In this document: piece by piece, positions 24,857 through 34,574 of the stretch
Layout of the letters: each line of letters starts with the position of its first letter
Numbering within the stretch: position 1 is the first letter of the stretch
Origin: Zoroaster sp. YZ-2022
Lineage: Eukaryota; Echinodermata; Asteroidea; Forcipulatida; Zoroasteridae
Reading direction: 5' to 3'
DNA length: 64,000 nt
Assembly: GCA_029582265.1 (NCBI GenBank)
Contig: CM055816.1
Coordinates: 35,896,220-35,960,219 of the forward strand
Position numbers and translations under genes: made by a program
Notes under the pieces: model-generated
What the model was told of the DNA's origin: nothing
Databases searched by the model: none
The model's input: the letters and a program-made list of their open reading frames with translations, nothing else

Positions 24857-26025
24857 ATCGTAATGAGGAATGTCCCCCAAGGGACCGTTTCGCGTAAACA
24901 AGCTCTGAAGTTTACATAACGTAAAAAAAAATCGCATTGAAATCGATTTTGAGATTTTTGTGTATTAACGTACATTAAATATCAAAGTTTGTGTGTGTTA
25001 TTTTACTTTTTGAGAAAAATATAAATAAAATAGAAAATAAAGACCTTTTCTCAAGCGTGTCTGTGTCCATTTTTGTTGCAAATCGTCCTCGTTAGCTCCA
25101 AAAAGACGAGTTTGAACTCCTTTTGTAAGCGCCGTATCGAGCCGCGCCATTATCATTTAACATGCATGTTTGTACAAGGTCATGACGTGACCTCTGTAAT
25201 TGTAGCAATGACATCACTGTCTGAATACTGAATAATAAGATAAGCGCCCAAAAACTTAATACAGAAAGGCTCCTTTTTGCTAAGTCTAAGCCTACGTCGT
25301 AGGGTTCCAGCGAGCTGATTGGACGAACGTGCGTCAACGGGTTACTGAGCTTGCGCAGTTTGGATGTTTACCTCGAATGGACGTAGACAAGCGCCAAAGT
25401 GTGCGGTTTAAGCGCAGCCTGCTGGCCTGATTGTACTGTGTGCTTTCGTGTTTTGCGTACCTTGCATGTCACGGCACATGCACTGGGCATGGGATCGGCG
25501 GGACCGGTCATAGTCATGCATTGTTTAGTAGTAGTATACGTCACGTTCTTCATGTACACGCATGATCGTTGTTTGACAGTGTTTGTTTATCAAACATTCA
25601 GAGACCCAGAACTTCTAAAGTAATTTGAGCATTGACGTTAAACTTTCACAGAGTATTCTTAAATACATGGTCCATACGCCTGTTAAATTTTGTGATTCTA
25701 GCCTTTCCGAAAAATTACCATTGCCACGGTAAGTTATTTCGTTCAAGTTCAAATACTATGTACAGCGCGCCCCATACGTAATACACGCAGCGCGTAAGTT
25801 CAAACATTTGTTTTTGTTCGCAGCGCGTACTTTTTTAAAAACCCGTTTTTCTCGTAAAACGTTTCTGTAACAATCCCACCAGTATCTCAACTTTTTTGTT
25901 TAATAACTTTGGAACGGAAAAAGGGACACATTTATGTTTGGCTTCATTGGAACGCCCATTTAATGCTCGTTATGATGTATGCATATCTCCATTTTTCATA
26001 TTTGGGGGACATTCCTCATTACGAT
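24857..26025. mobile_element. Inverted-repeat insertion splitting the Polinton relic
   Basis: ATCGTAATGAGGAATGTCCC (from 24857) has an exact inverted partner ending at 26025, a match of about 24 bp. The 1169-bp segment between has no coding region and lies exactly where the relic pPolB frame breaks off, so it is read as a non-autonomous DNA transposon. No long target duplication is visible; a 2-bp AT is possible. Confidence 0.6.
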
Positions 26026-26505
26026 AGAGCGAGTCACAACTGTGGATTCACGTGGGTGAAAATGAAGCGTCTCAGATGATTCGCGCAAACCATCGTCATT
26101 TTCTTTAAAAAAATCTACCCATACGTATATCATAAACTTAAACGGCCCAAATTCTTGTAAATCTAAAGTCAACTTTTCGATTATCGGCGCTTTAGCACCC
26201 TTTTTCTCTTTTATGACCAAACGGTACGGTCATCGTTCGCGTTCGCAAAAATCTTCCACCATCAATCGGTGGTTCATCAAATTCTAAATCACCTCTACGC
26301 CATCGTTTGACGATATTAGGCCTATACAAATCTTTACGCAAATGTCTTCCTCCTACTACCGGAATACCTTCTGCTTCTATAACAGCCTCAAGTTGACTCT
26401 TTGTTAATTTAGTTAATGGCTTACTTTTTTTTTATTATTTACATGCGCAAACTCCTTCAATTCTCGCAATGACCATTTCGATAAATATCTTCTTCTTCTT
26501 TCCAT
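26026..26505 (-). pseudogene. Relic Polinton: SAP-like domain joined to pPolB N-terminus
   Basis: From ATG at 26505 the minus strand codes a SAP-like helix (YLSKWSLRELKEF). A frameshift in an A-run near 26425 leads to KSQLEAVIEAEG and then EPPIDGGRFLRTRTMTV, the conserved pPolB N-terminal motif. A further frameshift near 26205-26220 leads to LTLDLQEFGPFKFMIYVWV. These match the intact element's LSKWTLRELK (SAP-like protein) and EPPINGGSYLRERTMTV / KFVLDLQDFKAFKFMIY (pPolB). Here the SAP-like and pPolB parts follow one another as if one gene. It is clearly decayed and from a different Polinton lineage. Confidence 0.75.
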
Positions 26506-26560
26506 CCTCTTTTATTATAATACTAGATAATATTTTTTAATTATTTCAATTTTATAAGTG
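26506..26560 (-). promoter_or_regulatory. Conserved Polinton upstream block in the relic
   Basis: Directly upstream of the relic ATG the minus strand reads TTGAAATAATT..AAAAAATATTATCTAG..TATTATAATAAAAGAGG. This is recognisably the same block (GAAATAA..AATATTATTTAG..TATATA) that precedes several genes of the element at 32827-50495. Confidence 0.55.
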
Positions 26561-26739
26561 CGATTTTTTAACCACACAGAGTCAACATCTCACCTATACC
26601 TATAACAACCACATTTTAACATACGCATAAACACTAAAGGTAAATGACCTTTAGGTCAAAGGTCAATCAAACTTATTCTCAAAAATATTACATTTTCTCA
26701 AAATATATATGTTTTTGGAAAAAAAAAGGTTGACTGCAC

Positions 26740-28790
26740 CAGGAGCCCCTTCCATACTACTACATGTCAGATTAAAACATTTGGACTGGGCTTTGTTAAC
26801 ATTGACAAATTGTTGTCTGTTAATTAAGAAGATACGATTTGAACCATTCTACAGAACCAATGCCCATGGCCTGCAATTTCTTACATAAAATAACATGACC
26901 AACAGTATCAAATGCTTTTTGAAGATCGATCATAACCATTCCTGTGTAATTACCTAAAGACATTTGGAAACGAATATGATCAGTTAGATGTATAAGACAT
27001 CTAACTGATCTAAGGTGTCAGTGGAAATGTTTCTCTAAACCCTGATTGGAAATTAAACAAAATATTATTTTTGGTAAGATACTCCTCAACCTGAATATGG
27101 ACAGCCTTTTCAAGCAATTTGGAAATTACACAGAGGATGCTTATTGGTCTATAGTTGCTAACATCGGTTCTACTGTCTCTTTTAAACAATGGCTGAACCC
27201 TTGCAATTTTAAAATCATCAGGAACAGTATTATACAAAATAGAAAGATTTATTATACATGTATGAGTAATTGTTTTTTTCAGTTCACTGGCCCCGTCCCT
27301 CAAAAATCTGGCAGGGATGTTGTCGGGACCAGTACTTTTACTAATAAGAGTCTTCAGTTCATTAAAGACAAAATCATCTTTGACAGAAGATAATTTAAAA
27401 CTATTGGGGATGACCCCTTTATTGATGTAACAGTCTTTGAAGACCTTAGAGTCTGTGCTAAATTTGTTAGTATAGTGGGAGTTTACTAGCCAATTTAGAA
27501 GCGACAGTAGTAAAAAAGCTGTTGAAATGGTCAGCAACTTTTGATGAATTAAAACATAAATCATCATCAATGTTAAGAACGACTCTGGACTGAGCACAGG
27601 ATGTGTACATACATGTAGCAATATCCAAGAGATTTCAATTGCTGCCATAGTTTTTTAGGTTGATTTTTGTTTTCATCAATTTTGTTGCTGGAATAGTCAG
27701 CTTTGGCCCGCCTAATGTCCCTTTGAACCTGATTTCTGATCTTGCAAAAACTACGGTGCAATTCGGTATCAGCAGTATTTTTTTTTTTTAAATCTATACA
27801 GATCAAGATTGTCCCGATATCTCATAATTATTATCTAGGATCTCGGTACTCATCCAAGGCGCAGTTCTGCCCTTGAGTCGAATTTCTTTAATAGGGGCAA
27901 TCCTATCTAATATTTTAATGAACAAAGACTTAAATTTAGTCCAAGCTAAATTAACGTCATTACAATTAAAGACATCTGATAAATCTGTACCAGCCAGATC
28001 AGACAGAAGTTGAGAAGAATTATAACTTCGTAAAGACCTAATTTTAATTACATTGTGACGATTTATTTGACCTAAGCACTTTTCGACTACAGTAAATGAT
28101 AAAATGATCACCGAGGCCGATATTCACAGTACCAAATTGACTAATCTTATCGGAGTTATTACAGATAATATGATCTAATATATAAGTAGAGGAGGAACTA
28201 GTGATCCGAGTTGGTGTGTCAATGAGTTGTTTGCAAACAGGTTTAAAATAGTGACTAATTTTCAAAAAAGAGCTGATTTCTTACTAAGAAAATTAACATT
28301 AAGATCGCCTAAAAGCATCAATTCACAATCAAAACGAACTTCCAAATGCTCAAAAACATTACCGTCACTTGGTGGACGATAACAGGTGCCAACCATAATA
28401 GGTTTAGTTTTTGGGAGCAACAGTTCAAACCAAATACATTCCAATTGAGTGTTGTGCAGGTCAGGTCTTGGATTGAAAACCAAGTTGTTCCTGATGAAAA
28501 CACATACCCCACCACCGCTTCTGGATCTATCTTGTCGCATGATGGAGTAATTTTCGATCTTAATCTCCTCATCTAGAACAGAGCTATCAAGCCAAGATTC
28601 GGAAATTTTGACAGCGGCTTTTGAATCTGCAGCTAAGCGTCTCAGTTCTGAAATTTTGGGTATTAAAGATCTAAATATATTGACATGAATAAAATGAAGA
28701 CCTTTTTGCTGAAAGCAATGGAAATGAGACTGTTCTGTGCTTGAACGTATGGAATGTAAGTTGTCTTCAGTCAAATTGAATGACATAATT
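26740..28790 (-). mobile_element. Second non-LTR retrotransposon (CR1-like), 3'-truncated and broken
   Basis: It reads on the minus strand. The endonuclease domain spans 28786-28262 (HVNIFRSLIPKISEL, ISESWLDSS, GGGVCVFIRNN, LLGDLNVNF). Linker pieces follow (28265-28044 with LDHIICNNSD; 28111-27803 with APWMSTEI; 27806-27573). The reverse transcriptase N-terminal half is at 27648-26750 (TGPDNIPARFL, VSNYRPISIL, IDLQKAFDTVGH in another frame, EGAPGA near 26750). Homology stops at 26740, so the FADD region and 3' UTR are missing. Several frameshifts are present. Confidence 0.8.
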
Positions 28791-29104
28791 CAAGTAACAA
28801 AATAACAATTAAAAAGTATTAATACAAAACATTTAGATATAAAACGATTAACCTTAAATAAAAGGTCTTTTAAAGCTCAAAGCTAAAGAAACAGGATAGC
28901 ACAGTGGTTCCCGCCTAAAGGTTTGATGATGGCCGCCATCTTGAAAATCTACACGAAGTTCGATGTGAAAAACATCGTAAACAAATAATGCAATAAATAG
29001 GCAAACATCATTGTTGAATAAAGCTATAACATAGGAGATATTTGCAGAGATGTATACAGGAAAATAGGCAATTGTTCCTTTCTTATATAATATGTTGCCG
29101 GGAT
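28791..29104. other. Possible 5' region of the minus-strand LINE
   Basis: No coding region is seen. It lies immediately upstream (on the minus strand) of the endonuclease ATG at 28786 and may include its 5' UTR, for instance around the GATGGCCGCCATCTTG palindrome near 28929. Confidence 0.3.
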
Positions 29105-29540
29105 GCGATTTTTTTTTCTGCAAACAAGAATTGCCATCCCGCGATATTTCAGCCAATCAGATGTCTTATACATATTCATGACCTATTCTATCAGCTGCTT
29201 CATGAATTAACTCGGATGTTGAGCACTGACGACTGTTTTACTCTATTATGATGCCTTATGCATGACGTCGCAAACGGAAGGTCGCCCTCTATCAGAGGCT
29301 AGAGAAGATCACGCATTGGTTCACGTATGCGCGCTGTGCGTGCGTATGTATACACACAGCGCGCATTATACATGAACGAATGACCGGCCCGCGATTTTTT
29401 TTCTGCAAACAAGAATTGCCATCCCACAATATTTCAGCCAATCACATGGCACGTTATTTAAGATGACGAATATGTATAAGACATCTGATTGGCTGAAATA
29501 TCGCGGAATGGCAATTCTTGTTTGCAGAAAAAAAAATCGC
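29105..29540. mobile_element. Foldback/MITE with about 72-bp inverted arms and an extra internal copy
   Basis: The left arm 29105-29176 (GCGATTTTTTTTTCTGC, CAAGAATTGCCATCCC, CAGCCAATCAGATG) is inverted at 29468-29540. A second forward copy of the arm lies at about 29393-29450. The centre holds CpG-rich palindromes (GCGCGCTGTGCGTGCG near 29330). Confidence 0.7.
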
Positions 29541-30563
29541 TGACCGGCCGGACCCTAGCCTCAGATCTATATCTCACCGCTGTTCAAAGTGCTCTGCAGG
29601 CGACATGTGGTTTGGGCGCATGCGCGAGAATTTTGAAGGGTCATACAAAAATGCATATTCATAACGTGACCTTTACTTTTTTTTTCCGTCGCGGAGTTCA
29701 TTGATAAAAACGCCTGTTACATACTGAAAATTTATTTCAAAGAGAATTTTTAACCAATAGGATTAGAAAGAATATGTCGTCTGCAAATACTGAACTAACA
29801 TTACAGCAATATGGGCAAACGCGCGAATTTCCTTGAAGTTGCACATTGAAGACGCTTTTTACACCGTCGGGTTTCGATGAATTCACCCAGAAACGTGTCA
29901 TCTTGTAAAGCCATGACTGTAGATTAATGTGTGATCTTTGTTCATTGAGGCCATTTGGCATTTGCACTCACTTTGATCGTACACCTCCAGTCGACTTGCT
30001 TTGAAATTTCAAAAGACGCGACCTTGTTTAAAGTTGGTGAAACAACACCAATAGAGGGCGCTATACAGAGCAGAAAAAAGGCGCATGCGCACAAACCTCT
30101 TGTCACTCTGCAAGCAGCGGTGAGCGGTGACTAGTATACAGTACGTATAATCATGGAGGAAAAAATAGATCTATTTTTTCCTCCATGGTATAATGTCACA
30201 TAAATTCTACCTCCATTTATAGACTACACATCCTGTACAAAACATGTACAGTGTACATGTACAGTAGTACTACTTAGTACTAGTACTAGTAGTAGTATAG
30301 GCGTACAGGCGCAGCCTATAGCCCTGGGCTGTATCGACACGGAATACTAACATCATCATCATCAGCGCATTATGACCCAAGCACGAGTCCAACATCAGAA
30401 GTTATTTCTTTTAATAGGGTTTCTTTGGTTTGAAATAGCAGTTAATAATGGTAAGGAAAGTATACGTTTAATTATCGTCCTTTTACCTAACAAACAGTTT
30501 TACCTAACAAACAGGCTAACGTGTTAGTGTTAATGACAGTTCCTATGGAAACTTATGAAGGGG
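29541..30563. other. Unassigned sequence with one perfect palindrome
   Basis: No gene is recognised. It contains the 36-bp perfect palindrome at 30152-30187, a CAT/ATC triplet run near 30350-30365 and GTAC/CTAGTA-rich DNA near 30240-30300. Confidence 0.45.
30152..30187. repeat. Perfect 36-bp palindrome
   Basis: CATGGAGGAAAAAATAGA is followed by its exact reverse complement with no spacer. Confidence 0.95.
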
Positions 30564-31900
30564 AGAATGTCGTATCCGACCGCCACTTTTTCTCGCTCAT
30601 TATAACCGATAATGTAATCTTGGGTAGAATGTCGTATCTGGCCGCCACTATTTTTCATTAAATATAACCAATAATGTAATCTTACCTACCTGGTCATGCT
30701 GGTGGAGAACATTATGGATGATGATGGACATGATATACTTCAAATTATTCCAGGATATTTATTTCATGAAAAATCAGGCATTTTTGGTAGGCCTATACGA
30801 TGACTTCCTCAGTCATGTCAGTCTGATCTTGTAAACCCCACAATTAGTGACCAACACAGTCAATGTTGTACATGCGTAGTGGCAACTATAATAGGTAATA
30901 CTAATAGAATCCTTCTATTTTCTGAAGGGGAGGATGTTTTTAGAAGGGAAATCAAGTCTGAAAACCATCATAAAAGTGGATTTTAAAGATAGTTTTCGCT
31001 TTCTGTAACACCAAAAATCGATAGAATGATTTTTTAACTGGTTAGTGGTTGCAAAATAAAATCCAAAAAAAGCCCTTAAAAAGTGGCGGCCGGATACGAC
31101 ATTCTTTCCGTAATCTTACCTGCCCAGTAAGGTCGAGAACATGGATGATGATGGACATGTACTTTAGAATAGGTGATTCTACATAATTTTTTTCATGAAA
31201 AAAAATCAAGCATTTTTGGTGTATGGTGACTGCGGAACTGCAATCAATGTGGACGCCATGTTTGTTTCCTCAGTCATGTCAGTATGACCTTGTCACCTCC
31301 CCCCCCCCCACACCCCCCCAAAAAAACCAGTGGCCAATCCGGTCATCGTACATGTGCAGTGGCAACTAAGAACGAATCCTTCTATTTTCCTGAAGTGGGT
31401 AGGTTAATGCTAAAATTAATGGCAAGCACAGATATTGGCGTGCCCGGGAAATACACGTGGCATTTGAAAAATGGGAAAGAATGGTTTAGGTGATGCATTT
31501 GTGAGTTTAACATGCTTTCATTTCCCCATACAGGTTCGAATCCCAGTGAGTGTTCTACATGGTTATATGATTACTAACACTAACTTTCTTCACCCTTTCT
31601 CAGAATAGAAACCACAAGCAGTGGTGTGTGGAGTAGTTGGAAAAGAGGATAAGAGGATAGGAAACGGAGATATAATACAGCAAGGGGTTTTTATTACACA
31701 TTTTTTTTAAACTCCTTCTTTTTAAACCCCTTCTTTTTAAACCCCTTCTTTAAACCCCTTCTTTTTAAACTGGTCCCCCCCCCCAGGAACTAAACCCCCT
31801 TTCGCTTTCTGTACCCCCAAAAATCATTAGACCCCTTTTTCAACTGGTTGGTGGTTGAAACATTTTTTTTTAAACGGGTCAAAATCAGTCAAAATGTTGA
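30564..31900 (-). mobile_element. Nested MITEs of the GAATGTCGTATC family
   Basis: A partial left end at 30564-30620 is followed by a full 480-bp copy at 30626-31105, in the opposite orientation to 12846-13286 and with both termini. A third, diverged copy is recognisable at about 31110-31860 (TAATCTTACCTGCCCAGTAAGG; TTTTCAACTGGTTGGTGG), carrying C-rich and CCCCTTCTTT insertions. The arrangement suggests repeated insertion into the same family. Confidence 0.7.
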
Positions 31901-32296
31901 TATACTTCCCAAGGTATTTAGTGCACTTAAAAGTCAAACCTTACGTGTAGTAAGTACATTTACACATCAAAATGAGTTGACTGTTTTTAACTGATGAAGG
32001 CATTGTCTGGTATTGTTCAGGGTGGTCAAAATGACAGTACAAACCATTCAAAAATGCCCCTGTGTGCACATTTGGGTCAACAGTCAAAACAGGCAGTTGA
32101 CTGGTTTTGACCTCTACAGCAACTTGTCTGAACAATACCAGACAATGGTTTTACCAGTCAAAAACAGTTGACTCATTTTGACCTGTAAATGTACTTACAT
32201 GTACTACATTTAAGGTTTGACAGTGTTTGACTTTTAAGTGCACTAGATATACATGTACCTTATATATCAATCAACATTTTGACTGATTTTTGACCC
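31876..32296. mobile_element. Foldback element of about 420 bp
   Basis: Nested inverted segments pair across the centre: GGGTCAAAATCAGTC / GACTGATTTTTGACCC at the outer ends, TAGTGCACTTAAAAGTC (31919) / GACTTTTAAGTGCACTA (to 32245), and TGTCTGGTATTGTTCA / TGAACAATACCAGACA in the interior. No coding region. Confidence 0.75.
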
Positions 32297-32821
32297 TTGT
32301 TGTAGTATGAGGGTTTGAAGTTATAACTTAGTCTGAACTTTGCAAATATGGTTTTCTCTTCAGAAAAGTTTCACAACAAAGCTTACATGTACATGTGGTT
32401 CCGCGTGCGATTTGACCAGAGCCTATACGGCTGTACATGAATGTAGGGTACAGTTTGGCGTGGGACTTGACATGAGACTATGTATGCCTCGTGCTCTGCG
32501 TGTACACAAATTATCTGTGAAAAGGCTGTGCGTGCGAAATGGGCTGTAGGAATAATGCTTCAGAATATTTTTCACTTAAACTTTCGGTTTCGCCTGGAAG
32601 GAGAGGTCAGATTGGGGCCATGTACATGTATGTGAATAAAATATGACATAATTCTTGACCTTTAAGATGATGCAAAGATTGTGAAAATATCTGTTTTGGT
32701 TCATGAGATCTATGATTTTTTGAAATATAAAACTTTGATTTAATGTAATTCGATATCTGATGACCTCACCATGACGTCACAACTTAGGATACAACTACAT
32801 GTACATGTTAAGGTCTAAGTA
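32297..32821. other. Left flank of the Polinton
   Basis: No gene. The last part (32740-32820: CGATATCTGATGACCTCACC, ATGACGTCACAA) is related to the leader segment of the Helitron-like repeats, so the Polinton may have landed in or beside such a repeat. Confidence 0.4.
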
Positions 32822-32826
32822 CATGT
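32822..32826. repeat. Target-site duplication CATGT (left)
   Basis: CATGT directly precedes the TIR and recurs directly after the right TIR at 50496-50500. Mavericks usually make 5-6 bp duplications. ACATGT-rich flanks make a chance match possible. Confidence 0.65.
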
Positions 32827-33087
32827 AGTAGTATGATAGATGAGGGAACTACTCCCGGGGGTTTAAAATATCATTTTTTAAACAAATTCGCTGGGTAGTA
32901 GTAGGGGTTATCAAAATGTTGTAAAAACCGTTTTTGTAAAAACATTTTTACAAAACCTCAAAATATCATTTTTTTAAACAAATTCGCTGGGTAGTAGTAG
33001 GGGTTGTGAAAGTTGCGAAAGTTATATAAAAAAAAACGTGAAATAAAAATATTATTTAGGTATATAGTGAGATGACGGAAGAAAGAA
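32827..33087 (+). repeat. Left terminal inverted repeat
   Basis: It matches 50234-50495 inverted with only a few differences and small indels. It holds two direct copies of a block of about 45 bp including CAAATTCGCTGGGTAGTAG (32864-32909 and 32959-33005), with a near-perfect palindrome TGTAAAAACATTTTTACA between them. It also contains the promoter-like block (33036-33071) and the first five codons of the left-end gene. Confidence 0.95.
33036..33071 (+). promoter_or_regulatory. Conserved Polinton upstream block, copy 1
   Basis: ACGTGAAATAAAAATATT, ATTTAGG and TATATAGTGAG lead directly to the ATG at 33072. Near-identical blocks precede 34021, 34452, 49422 (minus) and 50249 (minus). The TATATA lies only about 6 bp before the ATG, so a very short 5' UTR or a TATA-like initiator is inferred. 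Confidence 0.6.
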
Positions 33088-33194
33088 TAAACGCTAATTT
33101 GTTAGACAAAACAATTTTTTTAAATTATGACAAAGACAATGACAATGACAATTACAACAATAATAACGATAACGACTATGATTTCTTTTTTTAA
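33072..33194 (+). CDS. Left-end ORF: N-terminal module shared with the right-end gene
   Basis: Forty codons starting MTEER inside the TIR. After the TIR the peptide still resembles the right-end protein (LLDKTIFLNYDK here, LLDKSKFLNYDK there), then becomes an Asp/Asn-rich linker and stops at TAA (33192-33194) in a T-run. The clamp-like frame continues in phase directly after this stop, so this is probably the N-terminus of a clamp gene cut off by the stop. No independent function is assigned. Confidence 0.5.
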   Translation: MTEERINANLLDKTIFLNYDKDNDNDNYNNNNDNDYDFFF

Positions 33195-33970
33195 ATTAAA
33201 ACGGGCTATACGTTTAAAAATTTAATTGACGTTTTAGTAGGGATTGAAACGCACGCGAATTTCACGGTAGGTCACGATGGTTTTTATTATCGCGCGATAG
33301 ATCGAACGAAAAGAACATTAATCGATATAGTATTAAACCGAGAATTTTTTTTTGAATTTAAATGCAAAAACCCAATTAAATTTATGGTTAATTTAAAACA
33401 TTTGCAAAAAATTACGCGTAATATTAAACGAAAAGTTCCAAGAATTATTTACGTAAAAAATGAACGATTTTATATCGAGACTTGCGCGGTTGAAATGGGA
33501 ATCATAAAAAACGAGAAACTGACAGCGTGAGCGTTAATACAATATTTGAGAAGAAAACGATTGAATTACCTAACGACGATTATAATTATCCATATATAGT
33601 TGACAGTAGCGATTTTTTTTAACTCAAAAAAATGTTTCAAGTAAGCGCCACAATTGACATTGACATGTACGGTTTAGATTACATTAGATTTTATAGCGAT
33701 AACGGTAATTTGTACAACATATCTTTAGAATTGGGTGATGTGAGTACAACGAGAAGCCCAACTTATACGGCTACTTTTGCCGCGATTTTATTTACCGCTT
33801 TGTTAAAAATTTCATCTCTAGACAAACAAATACAATTTTACGCACCCAATATTGATGATGGATTTTTAAAAATGGCCGCGTCGGTAGGCAATTTAGGAAA
33901 AATTACCGCTTATATTAAAGATGAAAGTTTTTTAGAAAGAGAAAGATTAGCGAACGAAGAAATTCATTAA
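33195..33970 (+). pseudogene. PCNA-like sliding clamp, broken
   Basis: A sliding clamp would encircle DNA and tether the polymerase. The first domain (33195-33527) has the PCNA layout: FKNLIDVLVG helix, ANFTVGHDGF, RAID, then MVNLKHLQKI. A connector (about 33550-33600, with IELPNDDYNYPY) resembles the interdomain loop. The second part (33632-33970) ends with TALLKISSLDKQIQFYAP and GNLGKITAYIKDE, like the PCNA C-terminal domain. Breaks: TAA 33192-33194 before it, TGA 33528-33530 with a frame change, TAA 33620-33622. The frame open from ATG 33632 gives 112 residues. Clamps are not standard Polinton genes. The family call rests on motif order read by eye. Confidence 0.65.
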
Positions 33971-33985
33971 AAATGAAAAAGAAAA

Positions 33986-34020
33986 ACGTGAAATAAAAAT
34001 ATTATTTAGGTATATAATAA
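33986..34020 (+). promoter_or_regulatory. Conserved Polinton upstream block, copy 2
   Basis: The same block as copy 1 (ACGTGAAATAAAAATATT, ATTTAGG, TATATAATAA) ends at the ATG of the 34021 gene. It lies 15 bp after the clamp stop codon. Confidence 0.6.
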
Positions 34021-34383
34021 ATGGCATATGAAACTTTACTTAAACGAGTTCCGCTAAAGAATTTTAAAGTAAAAAATTATAACGAAGCTCTAGCTATTCT
34101 TAAAGGCAACGACAATAAAGAAAATATAGTTACGCCTAATCCTACGGGCGATGAGTTTTTTTATTTAAAAAATTTAACGTTAGCGAGAAAACATTTGTCG
34201 TGCAAAAAATGTTTTCCTAAAATAAAATCAAAAGAATATCGTGAATCTCTGTTAGTTGAATACGCGCAGCAATTTGATGATTTTGAAAATCTTTTAGCCG
34301 ATATACATTTTGGACTTTTAATTAACAATGTTGATATAGAGTATGAATATTTAAAAATTTCAAATATTACGTTTAAAGATTAG
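34021..34383 (+). CDS. Unknown Polinton protein, 120 aa
   Basis: It starts directly after the conserved upstream block, which fixes the ATG. The protein is lysine/leucine rich with LSCKKCFPKIKSKEY, a possible lone CxxC, and an acidic C-terminal helix. No membrane segment. I do not recognise a family. Its stop (TAG) lies inside a duplicated segment that elsewhere codes the clamp C-terminus, so its C-terminus may have been altered by that duplication. Confidence 0.6.
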   Translation: MAYETLLKRVPLKNFKVKNYNEALAILKGNDNKENIVTPNPTGDEFFYLKNLTLARKHLSCKKCFPKIKSKEYRESLLVEYAQQFDDFENLLADIHFGLLINNVDIEYEYLKISNITFKD

Positions 34384-34451
34384 CGAACGAAGAAACTCAT
34401 TAAAAATGAAAAAAAACGTGAAATAAAAATATTATTTAGGTATATAGTGAG
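34377..34451 (+). repeat. Duplicated module: clamp tail plus upstream block (copy 3)
   Basis: The sequence from AAAGATTAGCGAACGAAGAA through TATATA repeats 33945-34018, 432 bp apart. It carries the third upstream block (34416-34451) in front of the ATG at 34452. Confidence 0.8.
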
Positions 34452-34574
34452 ATGAACGAACAAGATTCATACGATCAAAAAATGAATAATATATTGACGA
34501 GATATAAAAAAGAAAATGATGCAATATTAAAAAAATATTATATTATAATTTTTAAAAAACAAATGTTTTTATGA
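34452..34574 (+). CDS. Small Polinton ORF, 40 aa
   Basis: It starts MNEQDSYDQKMNN directly after the conserved upstream block. It is mostly charged and then ends hydrophobic/lysine-rich. Its TGA overlaps the next ATG (ATGA at 34571-34574), suggesting coupled expression. No homology is recognised; it may also be an upstream ORF of the next gene. Confidence 0.4.
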   Translation: MNEQDSYDQKMNNILTRYKKENDAILKKYYIIIFKKQMFL

